A stretch of 64,000 nt of DNA, from NCBI GenBank assembly GCA_003697085.1, contig RFFU01000002.1:18983-82982 (forward strand), read 5' to 3'. Below are positions 19,660 through 28,281 of this stretch, piece by piece (positions within the stretch are counted from its first letter, which is position 1; the number at the start of each line of letters is the position of its first letter). This DNA is from Candidatus Hydrogenedentota bacterium (GTDB lineage: Bacteria; UBA8481; J006). Under the pieces are notes generated by a model. It had not been told where the DNA came from and searched no databases. It worked only from the letters and a program-made list of their open reading frames with translations. The position numbers were made by a program, and so were the translations under genes.

Positions 19660-21227
19660 CGGTCAAGAAGGGGCTCGTCCATCGTGATCGGTATTATGAT
19701 TCCGTGACCCTGATGCGTGTGACCAATGAGGTGCGTTCCCGCGAGGGAGTCTGCGCGGCTGTCGTCGGTATGGGCACCGATTTCAACATCGACAGCCTTA
19801 AACGAATGGGTCTGTTTCTTCCGGAGTTTGATGGAGTCACGCCGAACGATCTTCTCGTGGCGGTGGAAGCGGAGGATGACGCGGCGCTGGAGACGGCACT
19901 GGCCGTCGCCGAAGAGGAGATGACCCGGCGCCGGGTGATCAGCGGGTCCGATTATATTCCGCCGACACTGGAACGCGCCTTGGAGATGAATCCGGAGGCG
20001 CAAGTCGTGCTCGTTTCGGTTCCCGGCCGGTATGCCGCCGGCGAGGCGCGGAAAGCGCTCGAGGCTGGCCGTCACGTTATGCTCTTTTCAGACAACGTCT
20101 CGATCGAGGAGGAACGTTCACTCAAGGAACTAGCCGTGTCCAAGGGGCTCTTGATGATGGGGCCTGACTGCGGTACTGCGATTCTCAACGGCGTCCCGCT
20201 GGCGTTTGCCAACGTCGTCCGTCGCGGTTCGATCGGTGTCGTGGCCGCTTCCGGAACGGGCTTGCAGGAAGTGACTTGCCTGATCGATCGTTTCGGTTTC
20301 GGGATTTCCCAGGCTCTGGGCGTGGGAGGGCGTGATCTTTCGAAAGAGATCGGAGGATTGATGACGATCGAGTGTGTGAAGGCGCTTTTGGAGGATGCGG
20401 CGACGGAGGTGATCGTGATCGTGAGCAAGCCGCCGGCTCCGGAAGCCCAGAAGAGTCTCTTTCGGGAACTCGAAGGCGCAGTGAAACCGATTGTGATCTA
20501 CTTTATCGGGGCGGATCGAGAGCGGATCGAGGAAGCGGGATTCGTGACGGCGGGAGATCTGGAGGAAACGGCGTCCCGGGCGGTCGAGATCTTGACCGGA
20601 GAACCTGTCGGGCAACTTGTTCCCGAGAATCTCGCGAGAGAGATCGTTGCTAATCGAAAACTACCGGGACCATTTGTCCGCGGACTCTATTCCGGCGGAA
20701 CTTTTTGCGACGAGGCGCAGAGGAAATTGATGGAAGCGGGATTTGATGTGTATTCGAACACGCCCGCGCCGGGAGCGCGGTGCGTGGAAGACCTCCAGAA
20801 AAGCGTCGGGCACACGATTCTCGATCTTGGCGACGACGATTTCACGCGTGGAAGAGCGCATCCGATGATCGATCCGGCGGAGCGGATACGGAGGTTGGAG
20901 GTCGAGTTTGCGGACGATGACGCCGGGCTGATCCTATTCGACGTCGTTTTGGGGTACGGGTCTCACCCGGATATGGGAGGAGCGATGGCGGCGGCTATTC
21001 GGGCGGCGCGGGAAAAGAGCAACCGAGAACCTCTGCTTTTCTGCAATCTTTGCGGAACAGAAAGTGATCCGCAGGGCTTCGATAAGCAACGCAAGGTATT
21101 GGAGGAAGCGGGTGTCGTGGTCTTTCCATCGCACGCGTCGATGCTTCGAACGGCGACGGAACTTCTCTCGGGAAAGAACGCCTTCAAGGGGAAGGCTGCC
21201 GATCATGCGGAGGTCGGAAAAGAATGA
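19656..21227 (+). CDS. allF: FdrA/AllF-family protein (acyl-CoA synthetase-like oxamate carbamoyltransferase subunit)
   Basis: A 523-residue protein built like succinyl-CoA synthetase alpha/beta subunits. It starts 'MTVKKGLVHRDRYYDSVTLM', close to E. coli FdrA. The middle has the CoA-ligase-type 'GPDCGTAILNGVPLAF' and 'IGVVAASGTGLQEV', then 'GFGISQALGVGGRDLSKEIGG'. The C-terminal ligase-like domain has 'GLYSGGTFCDEAQ' and 'DVVLGYGSHPDMGGAM'. E. coli AllF is one of three subunits of oxamate carbamoyltransferase. ATG 19656 overlaps the previous stop (ATGA); an upstream ATG at 19626 is possible. It ends about 20 nt before a small companion gene. Confidence 0.87.
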   Translation: MTVKKGLVHRDRYYDSVTLMRVTNEVRSREGVCAAVVGMGTDFNIDSLKRMGLFLPEFDGVTPNDLLVAVEAEDDAALETALAVAEEEMTRRRVISGSDYIPPTLERALEMNPEAQVVLVSVPGRYAAGEARKALEAGRHVMLFSDNVSIEEERSLKELAVSKGLLMMGPDCGTAILNGVPLAFANVVRRGSIGVVAASGTGLQEVTCLIDRFGFGISQALGVGGRDLSKEIGGLMTIECVKALLEDAATEVIVIVSKPPAPEAQKSLFRELEGAVKPIVIYFIGADRERIEEAGFVTAGDLEETASRAVEILTGEPVGQLVPENLAREIVANRKLPGPFVRGLYSGGTFCDEAQRKLMEAGFDVYSNTPAPGARCVEDLQKSVGHTILDLGDDDFTRGRAHPMIDPAERIRRLEVEFADDDAGLILFDVVLGYGSHPDMGGAMAAAIRAAREKSNREPLLFCNLCGTESDPQGFDKQRKVLEEAGVVVFPSHASMLRTATELLSGKNAFKGKAADHAEVGKE

Positions 21228-21246
21228 GAAAGAGGTTGGCGGTGGA

Positions 21247-21435
21247 ATGAGCGGAATGCGGGAGATTTTCGGGAAAGAGGTTGTCGTAATCAACGTCGGG
21301 TTGGATCTCTTTGCCGAGGAATTGGAGAAGGCTACCGTGCCGGTTCAGCGGGTCGCGTGGCGGCCGCCGGCGCAGGGAAAGAAGAAGGTGCAAGACTTAC
21401 TTGCCCGCATCAAGAAGAAGAAGGGAAAGGAGTGA
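21247..21435 (+). CDS. Small FdrA-associated protein (62 aa)
   Basis: A 62-residue protein in the gap between the FdrA and DUF1116 genes. It has a compact N-terminal part, 'EVVVINVGLDLFAEELEKA', then 'VPVQRVAWRPPAQG' and a Lys-rich tail. I recall similar segments attached to or preceding FdrA/DUF1116 proteins in other genomes, so this may be a detached domain of the carbamoyltransferase complex; that is from memory, not a search. ATG 21247 follows GGCGGTGG, and the stop is 5 nt before the DUF1116 start, which supports translation. No catalytic motif is visible. Confidence 0.65.
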   Translation: MSGMREIFGKEVVVINVGLDLFAEELEKATVPVQRVAWRPPAQGKKKVQDLLARIKKKKGKE

Positions 21436-21440
21436 CCGGA

Positions 21441-22682
21441 ATGGCGGATTATGAGACGGCGAACGCGGAGGCGATCGCCCGAATCCAGAAGGCGCAGCCG
21501 GTGTTGAAGGGGATCGACGTTGCGGAGAAGGTCGTACCGGGAATGAGGAAGAATCTGATTCTTCACGCGGGACCGCCGATCGAGTGGGAGAAGATGTCCG
21601 GCCCGTTGCGGGGAGCGGTCATCGGGGGGCTGATGTACGAGGGGCTGGCGAAAACGAAAGAGGAAGCCGAAGCCTTGGCGGCATCGGGGGAGATAGCGTT
21701 TGAACCGTGGCACGAACATTCCGGCGTGGGACCGATGGCGGGAGTGGCCACGGCGCGAATGCCGGTCTTCATCGTCGAGAACGAGACACATGGAAACAGA
21801 ACCTTTTGTACGTTGAATGAAGGGCTCGGCAAAGTCTTGAGGTACGGTGCTTATTCCGAGGAAGTCCTGGAGCGTTTGCGGTGGATGGAGGCGGTTTTGG
21901 CTCCGGTATTGGCCGAAGCCTTGGAGAAACACGGCCCGATCAACCTGAAAACCCTCATTGCGCAGGCGCTTCAGATGGGGGATGAAGTGCACAACCGCAA
22001 CCGCGCGGGCACATCGCTTTTCATCCGTGAAATCGCCCCTTTCCTTCTCGAGGGGACGTCTGCCGTGAAAGAGCGCCGGAGGGTCTTGGAGTTCATCAAC
22101 GGAAACGACCACTTCTTTCTGAATCTCTCTATGCCCGCGGCGAAGGCGATTATGCAATCCGCGGAATGGATCGAGGGATCGACGATCGTGACGACGATGG
22201 CGCGAAACGGCACCGAGTTCGGGATCCGTGTCGCGGGATTGAAGGAGCGATGGTTCACGGGACCGGCCCAGGTGATCGACGGCCTCTTCTTTCCCGGATA
22301 TTCGGTGAAGGACGCGAATCCCGACATCGGCGACAGCGCCATTACGGAGACGTGCGGTCTGGGAGGGTTTTCGATGGCGGCGGCTCCGGCGATCGTCAAG
22401 TTTGTCGGTGGAGCCGCTTCCGATGCGCTCAACTTTACGAGAAAGATGTACGAGATCACGATGGCGGAGTCGGAGTCGTTCCAGATCCCCGCACTCGATT
22501 TCCGCGGCTCGCCCACCGGCATCGACATAATGAAGGTTTGCGAACTTGGAATTCTGCCGCAGATCAACACGGGTATTGCGCACAAGGAACCGGGCGTGGG
22601 GCAGGTCGGAGCGGGGTTGGTCAATCCCCCGATGGAATGTTTCGAAAGAGCCTTGGAGGCCTACGCGGAGACGTACGCGTGA
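21441..22682 (+). CDS. allG: DUF1116 protein, AllG-like oxamate carbamoyltransferase subunit
   Basis: A 413-residue DUF1116 protein, matching E. coli AllG (formerly YlbE) along its whole length as I remember it: 'LLHAGPPxxWxxMxGP' near residues 35-50, 'VGPMAGVATARMPVFIVEN', 'CTLNEGLGKVLRYGAY', 'NRAGTSLFIR', 'FFLNLSMPAAKA', 'DSAITETCGLGGFSMAAAP' and 'NTGIAHKEPGVGQVGAG'. In E. coli it is part of the AllFGH oxamate carbamoyltransferase. It starts 5 nt after the 62-residue gene. Presence of all three subunits with all conserved blocks argues for an active complex, though the acceptor may differ from oxamate. Confidence 0.88.
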   Translation: MADYETANAEAIARIQKAQPVLKGIDVAEKVVPGMRKNLILHAGPPIEWEKMSGPLRGAVIGGLMYEGLAKTKEEAEALAASGEIAFEPWHEHSGVGPMAGVATARMPVFIVENETHGNRTFCTLNEGLGKVLRYGAYSEEVLERLRWMEAVLAPVLAEALEKHGPINLKTLIAQALQMGDEVHNRNRAGTSLFIREIAPFLLEGTSAVKERRRVLEFINGNDHFFLNLSMPAAKAIMQSAEWIEGSTIVTTMARNGTEFGIRVAGLKERWFTGPAQVIDGLFFPGYSVKDANPDIGDSAITETCGLGGFSMAAAPAIVKFVGGAASDALNFTRKMYEITMAESESFQIPALDFRGSPTGIDIMKVCELGILPQINTGIAHKEPGVGQVGAGLVNPPMECFERALEAYAETYA

Positions 22683-22797
22683 GAAGGCCCGGAGACTTGC
22701 GGAAAAGGGAAAAGGCGCTTGCGCGCCGGAAAAAGAAATGGTGCCGGGGAATCACGGAGGGGGGGGAAGAAGGAAAAATGAAAGGAGGAAGAGTGAG

Positions 22798-23583
22798 ATG
22801 GTAAGAATGTACGATTTGACGCAGAGGCTTTCGGTGCACACGCCTCCGTGGCCCAGCTATATGCCGCTTCAGATCCAGTACTTCAAGCGGATCGCGGGAG
22901 CGCATATGGGCCAAGGTGCAAACGGGCAGATTATCAAGACGAGCAACCACGTCGGGACCCACATCGACGGCGAGATTCACTTCCATGCGTGCGGGCGCCC
23001 GATCGGGGACGTGCCGTTGGAGGAACTCTGCGGCGAAGGCGTGGTCGTCGATATATCGGATGCGGTGGAGGATTACTCGCTTTACTCTCCGCAACTTCTG
23101 ATGGACCGGGCCGAGATTCGACAGGGGGATATTCTGATCATCAATACCGGCTATCACCGGTATGCGTGGGACCAGCCGGAATCGGACGAGGTGCGATATA
23201 TGGTGAAGCATCCGGGGCCGGATCCGGAATTTCACAAATGGGCTTTGGAAATGAAGTTCAAGTGGATCGGTGTCGATTGTGGTTCGGCCGACCACCCCAT
23301 GAACACGATCCTTCGGGACTGGCATCCGAAACTCTTTCAGGAGGCGGAGGCGAAACTTAAGAAGGACCATGGAAAGAGTTGGGATGAGATGTATCCTCCG
23401 CAAGAGTATTATCAGGTGATGCACATCAAACTTTTTCCGGCGGGACTGATACACGCGGAGAATTTGGGGGGGGAAATCGATGCTTTGAAGAACAAACGGA
23501 CGTGGATCGGGTGTTTTCCGTGGAAAGGAATCGAGATGGAATCAAGTATTTGTCGGATTGTTGCGTTCGAATTTGGAGCGTAG
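22798..23583 (+). CDS. Cyclase-family metal-dependent hydrolase (kynurenine formamidase/isatin hydrolase-like)
   Basis: A 261-residue protein of the cyclase family (PF04199), which hydrolyses cyclic or linear amides using Zn2+ or Mn2+. The family metal motif is clear: 'SNHVGTHIDGEIHFH', with His51, His55 and Asp57 as ligands, followed by 'DILIINTGYHRYAW' and 'WIGVDCGSADHP'. Known members include kynurenine formamidase and isatin hydrolase. Next to a molybdenum hydroxylase and AllFGH, a ring-opening role on a hydroxylated heterocycle is plausible. ATG 22798 sits after a strong AAAGGAGGAAG site. The 115 nt gap before it is purine-rich. Confidence 0.85.
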   Translation: MVRMYDLTQRLSVHTPPWPSYMPLQIQYFKRIAGAHMGQGANGQIIKTSNHVGTHIDGEIHFHACGRPIGDVPLEELCGEGVVVDISDAVEDYSLYSPQLLMDRAEIRQGDILIINTGYHRYAWDQPESDEVRYMVKHPGPDPEFHKWALEMKFKWIGVDCGSADHPMNTILRDWHPKLFQEAEAKLKKDHGKSWDEMYPPQEYYQVMHIKLFPAGLIHAENLGGEIDALKNKRTWIGCFPWKGIEMESSICRIVAFEFGA

Positions 23584-23589
23584 AGCGGC

Positions 23590-24477
23590 GTGGAAAAATT
23601 TGCAGTCGCCTGCATTCAAATCGCGCCGAGTCCCAATGCAATCTCGGAAAACACGGAAAAGTGTCTAGCGTGGATCGACGCGGCGGTTCGCGATTTTCGA
23701 CCGCGTCTCGTCGTGCTTCAGGAGACCGTCACGACGGGGTTTTCGCCCGGGATGCCGCGCGAGGAATTTTATGACCTCGTGGAACCGATCGACGGGCCTT
23801 CGGCCTGCGCCGTGGCGCGTCTGGCCCGTGATCGAAAAACAGCGGTGCTTTTTCCGATGTACGAAAAAGGGGCGGAGGCCCCTGTCGTTTACAACAGTGC
23901 GCTTCTTTTCGACGAACGCGGAGAGCGTCGCGGCCTTTATCGCAAGACCCATCCCTTTCCGACGGAACGGATCGAGGGAGGAGGTTGGACGACGCCGGGA
24001 AATTCTCTCGACGTTTTCGACCTCGGTTTCGTCAAGGTAGGAGTGACGATCTGTTACGAAGGAGACTTTCCGGAACCGTCGCGGATTCTCTCTCTCAAGG
24101 GGGCGGAAGTGATACTGCGGCCTTCCGCCCTTTTGCGGAGTTTCGAAATCTGGGAATTAACGAATCGAGCGCGAGCCTACGACAATCATGTTTACGTCGT
24201 TGGAGTCAACGCGGTCGGATCAGATGCGGCGGGGAACCATTATTTCGGGCATTCCATGGTGGTCGACCCGATCGCGAGAAAATTGGCTCAGGCGCGCGGG
24301 ACGGAAGAGATCATCGGTGTCGAATTGGATCCGGAGCCGCTCAAGTACGTGACGTACGGTGCCCATTCTCCCATGCTCTTCGACCACATTGAGGATAGGA
24401 ATCTCGATGTGTACGATGGCCTCTTAGCCGAGGGGCGTTGTCCATTCGAACCAAGTCGGAGGATTCCGTACCGGTAG
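23590..24477 (+). CDS. Carbon-nitrogen hydrolase (nitrilase superfamily amidase)
   Basis: A 295-residue nitrilase-superfamily enzyme with the complete catalytic triad: Glu45 (VVLQETVTTG), Lys119 (GLYRKTHPF) and Cys155 (VGVTICYEGDF). The superfamily hydrolyses amides, carbamoyl groups or nitriles by a thiol mechanism. It begins with GTG 6 nt after the cyclase-family stop, so it is the last gene of the operon. A likely job is removing a carbamoyl or amide group from the ring-opened intermediate. It is distinct from the N-carbamoylputrescine amidase at 28278. Confidence 0.87.
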   Translation: MEKFAVACIQIAPSPNAISENTEKCLAWIDAAVRDFRPRLVVLQETVTTGFSPGMPREEFYDLVEPIDGPSACAVARLARDRKTAVLFPMYEKGAEAPVVYNSALLFDERGERRGLYRKTHPFPTERIEGGGWTTPGNSLDVFDLGFVKVGVTICYEGDFPEPSRILSLKGAEVILRPSALLRSFEIWELTNRARAYDNHVYVVGVNAVGSDAAGNHYFGHSMVVDPIARKLAQARGTEEIIGVELDPEPLKYVTYGAHSPMLFDHIEDRNLDVYDGLLAEGRCPFEPSRRIPYR

Positions 24478-24597
24478 AGATGCCGGACATCGAATCCGGA
24501 TCGGAAGGGAGACGAGGTCTGAATGGGAGGGAGCAAAGGAAATCGGGATAAGATAGACTTCTTTCGGGAGAATGCCCGGGCCCCTTCCATGTCCGCG

Positions 24598-26301
24598 TCA
24601 TGGGGAAAGAACCAACTCGACCGCCGGCATGCCGGTCTGAACCGTTATCGTTGAAATGCGGTCACGAATCTTAATCCGTAAATTTTGAAATTCTCTCGAT
24701 TTGGTGAAAGCAGCCTCGAGGCGCTTGGCGGCTGCAATCCCTCCTCGGCTTCCGGGATAATGGCCGAGGGAGAGCGCGCGGGCTTGTCTTCCGGACGGAA
24801 GATAGCAGTCGAGGAAAACGGCGGGGCCGATAAATATCGACCGGCGCAACGCTTCCGTGTCGTTTGTTCCGTTTGGAAGCCTCAGGAGCCGGTATTCTTT
24901 ACCGAAGGCAACGGATAAGATTTTGCGCAACGCCGTGTCGAGTGGGGAGAGGCTTTGCGTGGATCGAACCATGACATTTTTTCTGCGAAAAGGAATAGCA
25001 GCACCGTAGGAGAGAGGATTGGTGCTTTTCCGGTTTCTGAATGCTTTTGGTCTCCCCACGGTGACGCGAAACATCACGATCGGCGAGTCTTCCCGTCCGG
25101 AAACGCCTTTTTCTTCCGCAGCGGGGAGGGAAGGGGGGGGAAAGAGGAGGCGGAAGGAATCAGGAAGGGTTACGCCAATAGTGGCGATGGGGCGTTCTCG
25201 TGAAGAGCCGGTAATAAAGATATGACGCGTGTCGAAGACGATGTCTCGGCTGATCGATGAAGGGAAACGCCATTCGAGAAGTTCCTTCGTTTCGTCGCCG
25301 ACCCGTTGAGGAAGAAACGTGTCGTAACCGGGGACGAGAAAAGCGAAGAGCGTTCCTGCTTGAGAGGGGGAAAGAGTACGGAAGGAATCGTTACTTTGGT
25401 TTCGGTCTCTCTGGAGGTTCGCACTCGGGGAAGCGATTTGTGGTTCGGGATCGACGCGCAAAGTCAAGGTTCCGTCGGCGGAAAGAGACCGCGATTGAAG
25501 AAACGGTTTGACCGGCTGACTTGCGAAATACTCGATGATTCCACGATAGTAGGCGAGTGCCTCGCGCATCAGCGCGCCGTTCGTTCTCAAAACGTCTTCG
25601 TTGCGAGGATGGGAGAGATACGAGGGTTCTCCGAGGATCGCGGGGCAGTGGGTCTTGCGGAGGATGAAATAATTTCCGAAGTGAACCGAGGTTGGGAGTC
25701 CGAGTAGATTTTCGAATTCCGCAGCGACGTTCCGAGCCACGGCGGCGGAGGCGTTAGGGCCGAAGAGAGGAAAACGGTAGAAGACCCGGGAGTTGTTGAC
25801 GGCCGGGTCAGCCGAGGAGTTGTGATGAATGGAGACGAGGAGGTCGGGATCGAGGAGATTAATATATTTCGCGCGCTGGGCGAGGTCACCGCGGCGTGTG
25901 GGAGTATCGACCTCAACGGTTTCCGTGTGAGCCGTGCGGCGGGTGAGATAAACCCTGGCGCCGCTGGATTCAAGTAGCGCCTGGAGGTGGAGCGCGACGG
26001 TGAGGTTGAGGTCCATTTCGCGAGTTCCCCGAGGACCGATCGCCCCGGGGGCGCTGCTGAAATGTCCCGGATCGAGAACGATCGTTCGACCGGCGAGACT
26101 ATCATTTGGTCGAATTGCATCGTACAACTCGGGAAGGCCCTCGGCGCCTTTGACCACGGAAGGAGCGGGAAGACAGGCCGAGAGAAAGACGACCGCAGAA
26201 AGGGCGGGAAGAAACGAAGACGGAAAAGCGCAAAGCGGGGAACGAAGAATATGGGAAAGGCGAAGAAATGCAGGAGGTCGTTTGGAGATTTGATCATTCA
26301 T
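24598..26301 (-). CDS. N-acetylmuramoyl-L-alanine amidase (Amidase_3), probable lipoprotein
   Basis: A 567-residue cell-wall hydrolase that cuts the bond between N-acetylmuramic acid and L-alanine. The N-terminal hydrophobic stretch ends in LSAC (about residues 41-44), a lipobox, so it is probably a secreted lipoprotein. The amidase domain (about 70-270) shows zinc ligands in 'IVLDPGHFSS', 'TREMDLNL' and 'SIHHNSSAD'. The remaining 300 residues match no domain I recognise. A recurrent RIxxITVQTGMPAVEL end follows. The gene overlaps the Ppx gene by 8 nt, closing a four-gene minus-strand operon. Confidence 0.88.
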   Translation of the reverse strand: MNDQISKRPPAFLRLSHILRSPLCAFPSSFLPALSAVVFLSACLPAPSVVKGAEGLPELYDAIRPNDSLAGRTIVLDPGHFSSAPGAIGPRGTREMDLNLTVALHLQALLESSGARVYLTRRTAHTETVEVDTPTRRGDLAQRAKYINLLDPDLLVSIHHNSSADPAVNNSRVFYRFPLFGPNASAAVARNVAAEFENLLGLPTSVHFGNYFILRKTHCPAILGEPSYLSHPRNEDVLRTNGALMREALAYYRGIIEYFASQPVKPFLQSRSLSADGTLTLRVDPEPQIASPSANLQRDRNQSNDSFRTLSPSQAGTLFAFLVPGYDTFLPQRVGDETKELLEWRFPSSISRDIVFDTRHIFITGSSRERPIATIGVTLPDSFRLLFPPPSLPAAEEKGVSGREDSPIVMFRVTVGRPKAFRNRKSTNPLSYGAAIPFRRKNVMVRSTQSLSPLDTALRKILSVAFGKEYRLLRLPNGTNDTEALRRSIFIGPAVFLDCYLPSGRQARALSLGHYPGSRGGIAAAKRLEAAFTKSREFQNLRIKIRDRISTITVQTGMPAVELVLSP

Positions 26302-27223
26302 CGAGAAACAATGCTCCCCACAAGGAATCGTATTCGCTTACCGTGACTTCGGTCAAACCTGTTGCTTTGAGTGTCTCCTCGAGAATTACAGTTCCCGCGA
26401 TAACGGTCACGGCGCGTTCCGGAACCATTCCGGGAAGCGCGCGCCGTTTTTCCAGAGGTAAATGTTCGAGGGTACTTCGCCAGCGGGAGATTGTATCGAG
26501 TGAAAGACGATACCCGTGAATGCGTTCGGGGTCGTATTTTTCAAGAGCGAGATCGAGCGCGGCGAGCTGAGTGACACTGCCGGCCACTCCGATCAGACGG
26601 GTCGGACTCAAGTCTCCGATTCCTCGTTTGACCAACGCGGCCGTTTCCGCATGCAGAGCGGCGAGTTCTTCGGGAGCCGGCGGATCGGTTCGGAGAAAAC
26701 GCTCGGTCTGTCGAACGGAACCCAACGCCAGAGAGCGGGATTGAATCGAATCGGGAGTAGTTGCGTCTCCGGCGATGAACTCGGTCGAGCCGCCGCCGAT
26801 ATCGAGAACAAGCGTCTCGGAAAGCGGTGTGAAGGCGAGAGTGACTCCGCGGAAAGTGACAGCCGCTTCTTCCGTTCCCGTCAGAACACGGATCGGCCTT
26901 CCCGCGGCCTTCTCGATGATTTCGCGGATGTCGGAGGCGTTTTTCGCTTCGCGCAGCGCGGCCGTGCCGAAGACCGTAATTCTTTCGGCGTGGAGTTCCC
27001 GCGCCTGTTCGGCGAAACGGCCGACGGCGGCGGTTGTCCGCGCGGCGGCGTCCGCGGTGATCAGGCCGGTGGAATCGAGCGAGCGGCCCAGGCCCGTGAT
27101 CTCGAGATTGGAAAAGACCTTTCGAGGAGGATGACCGGAGAGATCGGCGACGAGAAGGCGGACGGAATTCGTGCCGATGTCGATCGAGGCCGCGATCGAA
27201 CCGGAGTGCGCCGGAACGGTCAT
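26294..27223 (-). CDS. Ppx/GppA family exopolyphosphatase
   Basis: A 309-residue member of the exopolyphosphatase/guanosine pentaphosphatase family (ASKHA fold). Motifs: 'SIDIGTNSVRLLVADL' at residues about 11-26 (phosphate-1 loop), 'VLDIGGGSTEFIAGD' (phosphate-2 loop) and 'LIGVAGSVTQLAAL'. It lacks the C-terminal HD domain of E. coli Ppx, so it is the short form. It acts on polyphosphate or (p)ppGpp; which one is not shown. I chose ATG 27223 because it overlaps the agmatine deiminase stop by 4 nt; an upstream ATG at 27286 lies inside that gene. Confidence 0.87.
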   Translation of the reverse strand: MTVPAHSGSIAASIDIGTNSVRLLVADLSGHPPRKVFSNLEITGLGRSLDSTGLITADAAARTTAAVGRFAEQARELHAERITVFGTAALREAKNASDIREIIEKAAGRPIRVLTGTEEAAVTFRGVTLAFTPLSETLVLDIGGGSTEFIAGDATTPDSIQSRSLALGSVRQTERFLRTDPPAPEELAALHAETAALVKRGIGDLSPTRLIGVAGSVTQLAALDLALEKYDPERIHGYRLSLDTISRWRSTLEHLPLEKRRALPGMVPERAVTVIAGTVILEETLKATGLTEVTVSEYDSLWGALFLDE

Positions 27224-28281
27224 AACGCCTCGCCGCGGACGGCGGGTTGCTGTTGGGTCGAACAGTGAACCGATCCAAAACCCCATGCGAGATCGACCGA
27301 GTGAATGCCGACGACTTCACGATCGGGAAAGCATTCGGCAATCAATTCCAAGGCTGTTCGATCACGGGGGTCGTTGAAGGTTGGCACGAGCACGACTGAG
27401 TCGGCGATGTAGAAATTGAGGTAGGAGGCCGGGAGGCGGTGTTTTCGGAAAAAGATCGGCTGCGGTGCGGGCACCGTGATAATCGTGGGCCGCCGGCCGT
27501 TTTCGAGCCGTGCGGAACGAAGACGGAGGAGATTCTCGGCGGCCGCTTCCGCGTCCGCCCCGGAGAGACTTTCCGGGGCCAGTGTCAGGATCGTAGTAGG
27601 ATTGACGAAACGTGCGAGTTGATCGACGTGGCCGCCGGTGTCGTCGCCCGCCAGGCCGCGCGCGAGCCAGACGACATTCGGGGCACCGAGAAATCGAGTG
27701 AAGACCCTCCGGTAATCGGTCTTTGAAAAATCCGGATTGCGGGGTTGACGGCGCCTGTCGAGAAGGCATTCTTCCGTCGTCAAGAGAGTCCCTCGGCCGT
27801 TGACATCGATGGCTCCCCCCTCGAGGACGATTGGATGCGATCGAAACGAACATCGAAGGAGCGGCAGGGAGAGTTTGTGTGCGGCGCGCCGCGGGACGGC
27901 GGCATCCCGGCGGTAATTTAAGTATCGACCCCAACCGTTGAAACGGAAGCCCGCGATCACAATCCGTTTCCGTTTTCCCCGAGTTTCCTCCAGGAAGATC
28001 GGGCCGTAATCCCGGCACCACGAACGGTCGGTGGGGATGGAGAGAAAAGTGATGGGGTCGAGTGGTAGGGAGATATCGGAGATGAGCCGCCGCACGCGCG
28101 CCTCCGCCCGGCTGTTCGGAACCAGTAACGTAACACGTTCGGATCGAATGAGGTGACGAAGGATTTCAAGATAAACGAAGGGGATCGTGGCGAACTTGCC
28201 CGGCCAGTCCTCGGAATTGTGCGGCCACGAGAGCCAGGTGGATTGATGAGGCTCCCATTCCGCCGGAAGGCGAAGACTCAT
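27220..28281 (-). CDS. aguA: Agmatine deiminase
   Basis: A 353-residue agmatine deiminase of the Porphyromonas-type peptidyl-arginine deiminase family, converting agmatine to N-carbamoylputrescine and ammonia. Key residues: 'DRSWCRDYGPIF', 'EGGAIDVNGRGTLLTTEECLL' (key Glu/Asp), 'GDDTGGHVDQLARFV' and the catalytic Cys340 in 'GFGSVHCSTQQ'. The neighbouring N-carbamoylputrescine amidase gene overlaps it by 4 nt, which fixes the pathway: agmatine to putrescine without ornithine decarboxylase. Confidence 0.93.
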   Translation of the reverse strand: MSLRLPAEWEPHQSTWLSWPHNSEDWPGKFATIPFVYLEILRHLIRSERVTLLVPNSRAEARVRRLISDISLPLDPITFLSIPTDRSWCRDYGPIFLEETRGKRKRIVIAGFRFNGWGRYLNYRRDAAVPRRAAHKLSLPLLRCSFRSHPIVLEGGAIDVNGRGTLLTTEECLLDRRRQPRNPDFSKTDYRRVFTRFLGAPNVVWLARGLAGDDTGGHVDQLARFVNPTTILTLAPESLSGADAEAAAENLLRLRSARLENGRRPTIITVPAPQPIFFRKHRLPASYLNFYIADSVVLVPTFNDPRDRTALELIAECFPDREVVGIHSVDLAWGFGSVHCSTQQQPAVRGEAL

